From Gammaproteobacteria bacterium (lineage in GTDB: Bacteria > Pseudomonadota > Gammaproteobacteria > Thiohalomonadales > Thiohalomonadaceae), in contig JAPHSX010000053.1 of assembly GCA_026196575.1 (NCBI GenBank), positions 16,240 to 80,239 of the forward strand: 64,000 nt of DNA. The letters run 5' to 3'. Numbering within the stretch: position 1 is the stretch's first letter; every line of letters begins with the position of its first letter. The position numbers were made by a program, and so were the translations under genes. The notes under the pieces are model-generated. The model was not told where the DNA came from. It was given only the letters and a program-made list of their open reading frames with translations, and did no database searches. Of the stretch, positions 54,395 to 64,000 are shown piece after piece.

Positions 54395-56203
54395 CTATTT
54401 TTCCCCGTCCTCCTGATGTGGGAGCCAGTTTCCGGTTTGCTGTTCATGGGCCACGCTCAACCATGCCGTATCGGCGACGGGAGTGGTGATGGTCAGTTGC
54501 CACTGTTGCAGCAGGTCGCGGCGAAAGCCATGTAGCGTCACCCTGTCACCGGGTTGGAAACGGGAGAGCTGTTTGTCGAGCCGGCTGTTGTCGGTTTTCA
54601 TGCCGTCAACGGCCATTACCAGGTCACCTGCGCTGATCCCCGCCTGGTGGGCGGGCGAGTGGTTGAGGACAACACTGGCCTTGGCACCTACCGGATCGGC
54701 GGCAAGGCGCATACCCGTGTAGTAGGGTGGGGTTTTACCGTTACCCGGCCTTCCCCCCTTGTCCTCTGCCCCCTCGCTGGGGCGCAGGTTAAGGGTGATG
54801 CCAAACCCGCCAAGCAATTCGGACAGCGGCAACTCTTGCGCAGTGCGCAGGGCGAGGGCGAAAAATGCCTTGAGATTGACGCCCGTCGTCTCTTCGATAA
54901 ATTGCTCCAGCCCCTCGCTGGTGACGCCAATAAGCGGCTTGCCGTGCAGTTGCCACAGGGCGCGCATTACATCATCCAGTGAGAGCTGGCCACCGCTCTC
55001 CCGACGGATCGTCAGGTCAAGACAGAGGGCGATGAGCGCCCCCTTGTTGTAATAACTGATCGTCGCATTTGCGGCATTCTCATCCGCCTTGTAGAGCTTG
55101 GTCCAGGCATCAAAGCTCGATTCACTGACGCTCTGGTGGTGGCGTCCGGGGGTGCGCAGCAGACGGGTGATCTGCTGGCCGAGCAGTTCGAGATAGCCGG
55201 TTCGATCGATGCAGCCGCTGCGCAGAAGCAACAGGTCATCGTAGTAGCTGGTAACCCCCTCGAAGAACCAGAGCAGCGGGGTGTGGCTCTCGGCTTGCAG
55301 ATTGTAGGGGAGATAGGCCGCCGGCTTGATCCGTTTGACGTTCCAGGTGTGAAAGTATTCGTGGCTACAGAGGCCGAGGAAGCGGCGATAACCGTTGTTG
55401 ATTACCGTCTCGCCGCGTTGCGGCAGATCATCGCGCGCCGTGATGAGGGCGGTGGAGTGGCGGTGTTCCAGCCCACCGTAACCCTCGTCAACGGTCAGCA
55501 CCAGAAACAGATAACGCGCCATCGGCGGCAGTTCACCGAAGAGCGCGACTTGCGTCTCGCAGATTTTTTTCAGATCAACAGCCAGACGCCCGTTGTCGGC
55601 GTAATGTTTGCCACTGATGGTCATGGCGTGCGGAGTGCCCCCCACCTCAAATTCAATCAGGGTAAAGTCGGCGATCTCCACCGGATGGTCGATCAGCTCG
55701 TCATAGTCGTTGGCCTGATAGCCGCCAAAACCCCACAACGCGGCGCCATTTAGCGGCAGGGTGGTGGCGACGCGCCACGGTTTGTACTCTCGGCCCTTTG
55801 GGCGCAGCAGTTCCACGCTGCACGGTTTGTCGTCCTGCTCATGCACCCGCAGAAAGAGGCTGCTGCCGTTGAAGAAGGCGTGCGACTGGTCGAAGTGGGC
55901 GGAGCGCACCGAGAGATCCCATGCGTAGACCGTGTATTTGAGGATCAACGCACCATGGCAGGGGACGGCCTGCCAGCTCTGTTTGTCGAGCTTGGTGAGG
56001 GCAACCGGCTGGCCGGCGCATTCAGCCTTGATGGTGACAATGTTTCTGGCAAAGTCGCGGATCATATAACTGCCGGGGAGCCAAGCCGGCAGTGAGAAGA
56101 TCTGACCTGTGGCGACCGGATTGATGACGGTGAGCTGGATCTCGAAGAGGTGTGCAGCCGGATCGGCCGGTACGACACGGTAGTGTACGGAGTGTTGTTG
56201 CAT
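54395..56203 (-). CDS. M61 family metallopeptidase with PDZ domain
   Basis: SHEYFHTWNVKRIKPAAYLPYNL (HExxH); WFFEGVTSYYDDL; C-terminal PDZ; start set to MQQHSVHYRV. Confidence 0.94.
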   Translation of the reverse strand: MQQHSVHYRVVPADPAAHLFEIQLTVINPVATGQIFSLPAWLPGSYMIRDFARNIVTIKAECAGQPVALTKLDKQSWQAVPCHGALILKYTVYAWDLSVRSAHFDQSHAFFNGSSLFLRVHEQDDKPCSVELLRPKGREYKPWRVATTLPLNGAALWGFGGYQANDYDELIDHPVEIADFTLIEFEVGGTPHAMTISGKHYADNGRLAVDLKKICETQVALFGELPPMARYLFLVLTVDEGYGGLEHRHSTALITARDDLPQRGETVINNGYRRFLGLCSHEYFHTWNVKRIKPAAYLPYNLQAESHTPLLWFFEGVTSYYDDLLLLRSGCIDRTGYLELLGQQITRLLRTPGRHHQSVSESSFDAWTKLYKADENAANATISYYNKGALIALCLDLTIRRESGGQLSLDDVMRALWQLHGKPLIGVTSEGLEQFIEETTGVNLKAFFALALRTAQELPLSELLGGFGITLNLRPSEGAEDKGGRPGNGKTPPYYTGMRLAADPVGAKASVVLNHSPAHQAGISAGDLVMAVDGMKTDNSRLDKQLSRFQPGDRVTLHGFRRDLLQQWQLTITTPVADTAWLSVAHEQQTGNWLPHQEDGEK

Positions 56204-56265
56204 GGCGTGGATAAACCGTTGGTTGGAGAGGAAATTGACCCGAATTTTTACATCGTGGATGACGC

Positions 56266-56766
56266 CTAGATCCCCAGGCGGCGAAATTCCGAGGAGGGAC
56301 TGGAGCGCTCCCACATGGCAAGAAACTGCTCCCGTAGATCTCGGGCGACGATGGGGGCGTGAAGAGAGGCGATCCCTTCAAAACGGTCGGCCAGCGGGCG
56401 GCGAAAATAGGCGATGCCATCAACCACCATATAGGACTCGATAAGTTCGCCATGTACCGGGTCGGGTTCATGGATCTTGATGCGGCTGCCGAGCCGTTGC
56501 GCCAGTTCGATCAGGCGGTGTCCCTGCTTGACGGCCGGTTCATGACGCCACACCAGAATATGCACATGGGCGTAGCGGTGGGCGCGTACAAAGGCAGAGA
56601 GGGCGTCGACGAACTCCTGGTTGCTGTAGAGGCGGTGGTCGAGATCGTAACTGGCGATGAGGATCTCACGCCGTGCCCGTTGTGCCAGCGCCAGCGCCAA
56701 TTCGCGATTCTGCTCCGCGCCGGTCAGCACAATCTCTTTTCGTTCGTCGTCCAGTGTGTAATCCAT
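56266..56766 (-). CDS. Conserved hypothetical protein (DUF7931-like)
   Basis: ILIASYDLDHRLYSNQEFVDALSAFVRAHRYAHVHILVWRHEPAVKQGHRLIELAQRL. Confidence 0.6.
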   Translation of the reverse strand: MDYTLDDERKEIVLTGAEQNRELALALAQRARREILIASYDLDHRLYSNQEFVDALSAFVRAHRYAHVHILVWRHEPAVKQGHRLIELAQRLGSRIKIHEPDPVHGELIESYMVVDGIAYFRRPLADRFEGIASLHAPIVARDLREQFLAMWERSSPSSEFRRLGI

Positions 56767-56860
56767 CGCCTCTCTCCGTTGTTATCGCCACGTCTCATTT
56801 CCCAATCATAGTATTGTGGGGCTTCCAGTAACAGGAGTGGCCGCGCCCTGCCGACCGGGG

Positions 56861-58033
56861 TCAGTCGCTTTCGGGGAAATAGAGCGCGCCAAGATTATAG
56901 AGTGTCACCAGCAGCTCGGCGAAGCCCACGGTGTCAAGATGGGGGCGCAGGGTTGCCAGCGCAAAGCGGCGCTGCCCGGAGAGCAGCGGGGCGGCGAAGA
57001 CGAGGGTATCGTGCAGCGGGATCTCTTCGCCGGCGACGTAGAGCAGGGTCTGACCGCGCGCCTCAATGTAGGCAAAACGGGCATATTCGCTGCGCCACAG
57101 CTCGCCGGTTTGTTGCAGTGTCGCCAGCAGTGTTTCGCGGTCGAGATCCTGCTCCGGCTCTGGCAGGTAGTGGCCCGGTTTGACATCGGTGGTGAAGGAG
57201 GCAAACCAGCGCGCCATCTCCTCATCATCGCGTAGCAAAGTCTCGCGCAGAGTCTCTCGTACCCGGGCGAGCTCATGGGCGGTGATGAGTCCGGGGTGTG
57301 GCCGCAGTTCGATGGCGGGATCGTTGTAGTAGTGTTCGGTATCAATCCGCGAGACGGTATCGGCACACCAGGCGGCGGCCAGCTCGGCAATGACCGGGGC
57401 GCGACAGCCGATGGTGATGGTGAGGCAATCTTCCAGCGCCACGCCGTGATGTACCACCCCCGGGGGGAGGTAGAGGATGTCCCCCTCCTCAAGGATGTAC
57501 TCCTCCTCGGGCTGGAAATCGGCAAGGATTTGCAGCGGCAGGTCGGGGAGCCGATGCTCGGGGCCGTCCGGTTGATGGCTGAGTTGCCAGCGCTGTCGCC
57601 CCGGCCCCTGGACAAGAAAGAGGTCGCGACCATCGGTATGCGGGCCGACGGTACCGTGCTCGGGGGCGAAGCTCACCATCACCGCATCGAGGCGCCAGTT
57701 GGGCAGAAAGGCGAAGCGCTCCTGCAACAGTGCCAGCGCGGGGATGTGCTGATTTGCCTCCGCCACCTCTAATCTCCAGTGGCTCGCGGGCAGCGAGGTG
57801 AATGCCTCCTCGGTAAAGGGGCCACTCTTCAACTCCCACGGCGTGGCCCCATCCCTCTCAAGGATGAGACGTGACTCCACCTCATCCTCCATTGCCAGAC
57901 CGGCCAGCTCCTCCGGAGTTACCGGGCAGACAAAGTCGGGCAAGGCCTTGCGAATCACCAGCGGCTTCTGCTGCCAGTACTTGGAGAGAAACTGCTCGAC
58001 CGTGATATCGCCTAAAGGTGGGAGAGTCTTCAT
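56861..58033 (-). CDS. roxA: Cupin-domain ribosomal protein L16 arginine 3-hydroxylase
   Basis: EQFLSKYWQQKPLVIRKAL; Fe-binding HTDGRDLFLVQGPGRQRW; YLPPGVVHHGVA. Confidence 0.9.
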   Translation of the reverse strand: MKTLPPLGDITVEQFLSKYWQQKPLVIRKALPDFVCPVTPEELAGLAMEDEVESRLILERDGATPWELKSGPFTEEAFTSLPASHWRLEVAEANQHIPALALLQERFAFLPNWRLDAVMVSFAPEHGTVGPHTDGRDLFLVQGPGRQRWQLSHQPDGPEHRLPDLPLQILADFQPEEEYILEEGDILYLPPGVVHHGVALEDCLTITIGCRAPVIAELAAAWCADTVSRIDTEHYYNDPAIELRPHPGLITAHELARVRETLRETLLRDDEEMARWFASFTTDVKPGHYLPEPEQDLDRETLLATLQQTGELWRSEYARFAYIEARGQTLLYVAGEEIPLHDTLVFAAPLLSGQRRFALATLRPHLDTVGFAELLVTLYNLGALYFPESD

Positions 58034-58044
58034 GGGGTAAATTC

Positions 58045-58206
58045 AACCGCAAAGGACGCGAAGGACGCAAAGGACGCAAAGGACGCGAAGGAACGCTAAG
58101 GATAAAGATGTATGGGGATAGTTGAAATATGTGTATTAACTTCAGTTATGCACGTTTGCAACTAAACCTCTCATTACTTTGCGTTACTTAGCGACCTTTG
58201 CGGTTA
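58045..58206. repeat. Intergenic element with 9-bp tandem AAAGGACGC/GAAGGACGC units and inverted distal end
   Basis: AACCGCAAAGGACGCGAAGGACGCAAAGGACGCAAAGGACGCGAAGGAACGC at left, TTTGCGTTACTTAGCGACCTTTGCGGTT at right. Confidence 0.7.
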
Positions 58207-58211
58207 GAGAA

Positions 58212-59705
<1,494 letters not shown>

Positions 59706-59848
59706 TTAGGAGAACTGTGATCCAAAAATCTGGAAATCCCTCTCCTGCCATCATCCCTGACGGGTATCCCTAAATCGTAAAATGTCCCTCTCTGGCCTCA
59801 TGCCGGAACAACCTCCCTGCAGCCTCCCTGCCAACCTGCTGCCCTTGG

Positions 59849-60841
59849 TTAAAACTTGTAGACGAAGCCAACGCTCAGGGCGGAGGCGTCGCCACCCAAC
59901 TTGCCTTTATGGTCAAGACCGCCATCGGTGCCGGCGGCATAGAGGGCGTAGACCGAGGCCTGCTTGTCCATCTTGTGGTCAATGCCGATGGCGGTCAGCA
60001 CCTCATCATCGGTGGCCGAGACACCGTCATCACGCATACCGTAGGCCGCCTTCAGGGTGTTCTTGTCGTCCATCTTGAACTTGGCGCTGAGGTAGCTCTC
60101 GGTTACGTCCTTGCTGGTCTCGTAGGCGAGGGTCTCGTAGACCAGGCCAAGGTCAAAGGCACCAATCTTGTAGCCGAGACCAAACTTGCTGGCACTCTCC
60201 ATCTCGTCGGCATCGGCGGTGTCATCGGCGGCAAAGCTCTCTACCGCAGCGGCCAGGTAGAGGGCACCCGCCTCATAGCTGACCATGATGCTGGTGGCAT
60301 CGGCGTTGTTTTCGTTATCCACCTCATCATCACCGGCGTAGTAGGCGGCAGCAAGACCGATGGGGCCGAAGTTGTTGAGGTAGGCAATAGCGTTGCCTAC
60401 ACGGTTGTCATTCTGGATGATGTTGTTGTAGTCGGCATAGGTGTCGCCGAAGGGGTCGAGCCTGGCGGTGGCAATCTTGTGCGGGGTGTCGTGGTTGCCG
60501 ATACGCACCTCGCCGAAGCCGCCCTTCAGGCCGACATAGGTGTTGCGCAGCTTGATGAGATCGGTGCTGGACTTCTGGGTGTCGCCGGCGGCATCGACCT
60601 CAAACTCGAACTGCCCCTTGAACTCCATGCCGTTTTCCAGCTTCTTGGCGGACTTTATGCCAAAGCGGGAGGAGTTGCTCTTGATCTCCATCGAGCTGGT
60701 ATCGCTGGTGCCGGTATCCTCGGAGACCGAGGCGACAGAGGTGTGAATCTTGCCGTAAACATTCACCTCGGCACTGGCGTTGGCAGAGACGGCGAGGGCG
60801 GCGGTGATTGCTGCAGCAATCAGGGCATTCTTGTGTTGCAT
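59849..60841 (-). CDS. Gram-negative outer membrane porin
   Basis: MQHKNALIAAAITAALAVSANASAEVNVYGKIHTSVAS...GEVRIGNHDTPHKIAT; C-terminal ...ALSVGFVYKF. Confidence 0.93.
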   Translation of the reverse strand: MQHKNALIAAAITAALAVSANASAEVNVYGKIHTSVASVSEDTGTSDTSSMEIKSNSSRFGIKSAKKLENGMEFKGQFEFEVDAAGDTQKSSTDLIKLRNTYVGLKGGFGEVRIGNHDTPHKIATARLDPFGDTYADYNNIIQNDNRVGNAIAYLNNFGPIGLAAAYYAGDDEVDNENNADATSIMVSYEAGALYLAAAVESFAADDTADADEMESASKFGLGYKIGAFDLGLVYETLAYETSKDVTESYLSAKFKMDDKNTLKAAYGMRDDGVSATDDEVLTAIGIDHKMDKQASVYALYAAGTDGGLDHKGKLGGDASALSVGFVYKF

Positions 60842-61036
60842 GGCGTACTCCAGAGTGTTGAAGAAAAAAAATATCTAAATAACGCGGCCAGTATTGCCCC
60901 GATTTGTGACAAATCCCTGACAGGGAGATGACAGTTGGGTGAACCTTTTGTGACGACCCGGTGGTTGCACGGAGGGACGGACGGCACGATTTGCGCTAGA
61001 CTGCGCGGCTTTGAATATGACCAATATGGAATCAAC

Positions 61037-62089
61037 ATGAGCGCACTACACGACACCATTCGCGCCGTCCTGTGGGAGGACGACCAGCTCAAGCTGCTGG
61101 ATCAGCGCCTGTTGCCGACGCAGGAGATCTATAACGAGTATCAGGATTCTGATGCGGTGGCCCGGGCCATTACCGACATGGTGGTGCGTGGTGCCCCGGC
61201 CATCGGCATCACCGCCGCCTACGGGGTGGTGCTGGCGGTGCGCCGGCGCCTGGCCGAGGGGGGTGAGGATGTCGTCGAGCGGCTGGAGCGTGACTTTACC
61301 CACCTGGCCGATGCTCGCCCCACCGCGGTCAACCTGGCGTGGGCGCTGGAGCGGATGGGCAGGGTGCTGTTTGACCTGCCCGAGGGGAGCGATGTGGTGG
61401 CGGCGATGCTGGCCGAGGCACGTGCCATTCATGAGGAGGACATCGCCGCCAACCAGCGGATGGGCGAACTGGGGGCAGCGCTAATCGAGGAGCAGGGGTA
61501 CGGCATCCTCACCCACTGCAATACTGGCTCCTTGGCCACTGGCGGCTACGGCACCGCACTGGGGGTGATCCGTACCGCCTTTGCCCAGCAGAAGATCAGC
61601 CGCGTCTACGCCGATGAGACCCGCCCCTGGCTGCAGGGGGCGCGCCTTACCGCCTGGGAGCTGGTGAAAGACCAGATCCCGGTGACGCTGCTGGCCGACG
61701 GCGCGGCAGCGGCACTGATGCAGCAGGGGCGGGTGAAGTGGGTGGTGGTCGGCTCCGACCGCATCGCCGCCAACGGCGATGTGGCCAACAAGATCGGCAC
61801 CTACAGCGCGGCGGTGGCGGCCAAATATCACGGGGTGAAGTTTATGGTGGTGGCCCCCACCTCCACCGTCGACATGTCGCTGGCCAACGGCGACCTCATC
61901 CCCATCGAGCAGCGCAGCGCCGATGAGGTATTCGCTCTGGGCGGTCAGCGTATCGCCGCCGAGGGGGCGGAGGCGTGGAATCCCGCCTTTGATGTCACCC
62001 CGGCGGCGCTGGTCGACGCCATCGTCACCGAAAAGGGGGTGGTGTTGAACCCGACCCCCGAAAAGATGGCCGCCATGATGGCAAAGTAG
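61037..62089 (+). CDS. mtnA: S-methyl-5-thioribose-1-phosphate isomerase
   Basis: [66 protein letters not shown]. Confidence 0.96.
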   Translation: MSALHDTIRAVLWEDDQLKLLDQRLLPTQEIYNEYQDSDAVARAITDMVVRGAPAIGITAAYGVVLAVRRRLAEGGEDVVERLERDFTHLADARPTAVNLAWALERMGRVLFDLPEGSDVVAAMLAEARAIHEEDIAANQRMGELGAALIEEQGYGILTHCNTGSLATGGYGTALGVIRTAFAQQKISRVYADETRPWLQGARLTAWELVKDQIPVTLLADGAAAALMQQGRVKWVVVGSDRIAANGDVANKIGTYSAAVAAKYHGVKFMVVAPTSTVDMSLANGDLIPIEQRSADEVFALGGQRIAAEGAEAWNPAFDVTPAALVDAIVTEKGVVLNPTPEKMAAMMAK

Positions 62090-62114
62090 ACTATTTATTG
62101 GATGATGTAGTGCT

Positions 62115-62146
62115 GAGAGGCCCTAAACGGGCCTCTCGTCGTTTTT
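62115..62146 (+). terminator. Intrinsic terminator after mtnA
   Basis: GAGAGGCCC-TAAAC-GGGCCTCTC followed by GTCGTTTTT. Confidence 0.85.
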
Positions 62147-62244
62147 ATGGCAGATGCAGGGGTTGGATAGGGTGTGCTATCATTGGCCTGTTTTTTCGCC
62201 GCAATAATCTCTTGCCACAGGTATAGTAAGGACAACGCCTTTCA

Positions 62245-64000
62245 ATGACTGAGTTCGCCAAAGAAGTCCTCCCGATTAACATCGAAGAGGAGATGAAGCA
62301 GTCTTACCTCGATTACGCCATGAGCGTGATCGTCGGTCGCGCCCTGCCCGATGCGCGCGATGGCCTCAAGCCGGTACACCGCCGTGTGCTCTATGCGATG
62401 CGCGAACTGGGCAACGACTGGAACAAACCCTACAAAAAGTCGGCCCGCGTGGTCGGTGACGTCATCGGTAAATACCACCCCCACGGCGACTCGGCCGTCT
62501 ACGACACCATCGTGCGCATGGCCCAGCCCTTCTCGCTGCGCTACATGCTGGTCGACGGCCAGGGCAACTTCGGCTCCATCGATGGCGACTCTGCCGCGGC
62601 GATGCGCTACACCGAGGTGCGCATGGCCAAGATCGCCCACGAGCTGCTGGCCGATATCGACAAGGAGACGGTCGACTTCATCCCCAACTACGACGAGTCG
62701 GAGAGCGAGCCTGCGGTACTCCCCGCCAAACTGCCCAACCTGCTGATCAACGGCTCTGCCGGGATCGCGGTGGGGATGGCGACCAATATCCCGCCCCACA
62801 ACCTGACCGAGACGGTGAATGGCTGTCTGGCGCTGATCGACAACCCCGCGCTCGATATTGCCGGGTTGATGGCGTACATACCGGGCCCCGATTTCCCTAC
62901 CGCCGGCATCATTAACGGTGCCAGCGGCATCCATGAGGCCTATCACACCGGCCGCGGTCGCATCTATGTGCGGGCCCGTGTCGAGATGGAGGAGATGGAG
63001 TCGGGGCGCAAGCGTATCGTCGTCACCGAGTTGCCCTATCAGGTCAACAAGGCGCGGCTGGTGGAGAAGATCGCCGAGCTGGTGAAGGAGAAGAGGCTGG
63101 AAGGGATCTCCGAGCTACGAGATGAGTCTGACAAGGATGGGATGCGCCTGGTCATCGAGCTGAAGCGCGGCGAGGTGGCCGAGGTGGTGCTTAACAACCT
63201 CTACAAGCAGACCGCGATGCAGAGCGTCTTTGGCATCAATATGGTGGCACTGCTCGACGGTCAGCCCAAACTGCTCAACCTCAAGCAGATGCTGGAGGCA
63301 TTCATCCGCCACCGCAAGGAGGTGGTGACCCGCCGTACCATTTTCGAACTGCGCAAGGCGCGTGAGCGTGCCCATGTGCTGGAGGGTCTGGCCGTCGCGC
63401 TGGCCAATATCGACCCCATCATTGCCCTCATCAAGGCGGCCCCCAGTCCTGCCGAGGCGAAGGCGGGTCTGCTCGCCCAGGGGTGGCAGCCAGGGGTCGT
63501 CGTCGACATGCTGTCACGCGCCGGCGCCGATGCCTCCCGCCCCGATGGGCTGGGCAGGGAGTTCGGTCTGGCGGAGGATGGCTACCACCTCTCCGAGACC
63601 CAGGCCCAGGCGATTCTGGATCTGCGCCTGCACCGCCTGACCGGTCTTGAGCAGGATAAGATAATCAGTGAATACAAAGAGTTACTTCAAACTATTGAGG
63701 GTTTGCTTGAGATTCTGAATAGTGCTACCCGCCTCCTCGAGGTGATTCGCGAGGAGCTGGTGGCGGTGCGTGACCAGTTTGGTGATGCGCGCCGTACCGA
63801 GATCCTTGCCTCCCACCTGGACCTCACCCTGGAGGACCTCATCAGCGAGGAGGATGTGGTGGTCACCCTCTCCCACGAGGGGTACGCCAAGGCGCAGCCG
63901 CTCAGCGACTACCGGGCGCAGAAACGTGGCGGCCGTGGCAAGTCGGCCACCGCCACCAAGGATGAGGACTTCGTCGACAAGATGTTTGTCGCCAGCACCC
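62245..64000 (+). CDS. gyrA: DNA gyrase subunit A (3' end truncated by window)
   Basis: Translation [59 protein letters not shown]...[41 protein letters not shown]; absent from ORF track because it runs off the edge. Confidence 0.98.
   Translation, partial: MTEFAKEVLPINIEEEMKQSYLDYAMSVIVGRALPDARDGLKPVHRRVLYAMRELGNDWNKPYKKSARVVGDVIGKYHPHGDSAVYDTIVRMAQPFSLRYMLVDGQGNFGSIDGDSAAAMRYTEVRMAKIAHELLADIDKETVDFIPNYDESESEPAVLPAKLPNLLINGSAGIAVGMATNIPPHNLTETVNGCLALIDNPALDIAGLMAYIPGPDFPTAGIINGASGIHEAYHTGRGRIYVRARVEMEEMESGRKRIVVTELPYQVNKARLVEKIAELVKEKRLEGISELRDESDKDGMRLVIELKRGEVAEVVLNNLYKQTAMQSVFGINMVALLDGQPKLLNLKQMLEAFIRHRKEVVTRRTIFELRKARERAHVLEGLAVALANIDPIIALIKAAPSPAEAKAGLLAQGWQPGVVVDMLSRAGADASRPDGLGREFGLAEDGYHLSETQAQAILDLRLHRLTGLEQDKIISEYKELLQTIEGLLEILNSATRLLEVIREELVAVRDQFGDARRTEILASHLDLTLEDLISEEDVVVTLSHEGYAKAQPLSDYRAQKRGGRGKSATATKDEDFVDKMFVAST

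Noticed and set aside
58045-58100. Possible CRISPR-like array of 9-bp units
   Set aside because: Units too short and directly tandem without spacers
62500-62530. Quinolone-resistance mutation in gyrA
   Set aside because: QRDR reads GDSAVYDT, i.e. Ser83 and Asp87 in E. coli numbering, the wild-type residues
62245-62946. Minus-strand 234-aa ORF over gyrA
   Set aside because: Antisense to clear gyrA coding sequence

Overview
The window is a mostly housekeeping stretch of a GC-rich gammaproteobacterial chromosome. The gene order suggests a Chromatiales-like, possibly sulfur-oxidising lineage; this is inferred, not proven. Recognisable blocks, in order: a TRAP transporter operon with a TatT lipoprotein (minus strand); tRNA-Leu(CAA); queA-tgt-yajC-secD-secF; suhB; trmJ; cysE-iscR-nifS-like-iscS-iscU-iscA-hscB-hscA-fdx-iscX; recN; nadK; a CIRCE-controlled hrcA-grpE-dnaK-dnaJ locus; a Tat-signal DsrE-like gene; dapB; prfB with its programmed +1 frameshift; lysS; an HDOD gene; ygfZ; a ygfX-like gene; nadB; rpoE-rseA-rseB-rseC-degP; lepA-lepB-DUF4845-rnc-era-recO-pdxJ-acpS; an accessory segment (about 46.7-54.4 kb); an M61 protease; a DUF7931-like gene; roxA; purB; a porin; mtnA; and a truncated gyrA. 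The accessory segment is the most interesting part. It holds a small operon of an unknown protein, a metallo-beta-lactamase-fold protein missing two canonical metal-binding His, and an SQR-like flavoprotein missing one central Cys. It also holds an Fe-ADH with altered ligands, a hemerythrin-like protein, a diguanylate cyclase, a zinc-ribbon protein of unknown function, and a secreted Gly/Pro/Tyr/Met-rich repeat protein that could be sulfur-globule-like or metal-binding. Nested intergenic repeats follow it. I did not find a CRISPR array, an integrase/transposase gene or an obvious defence system.
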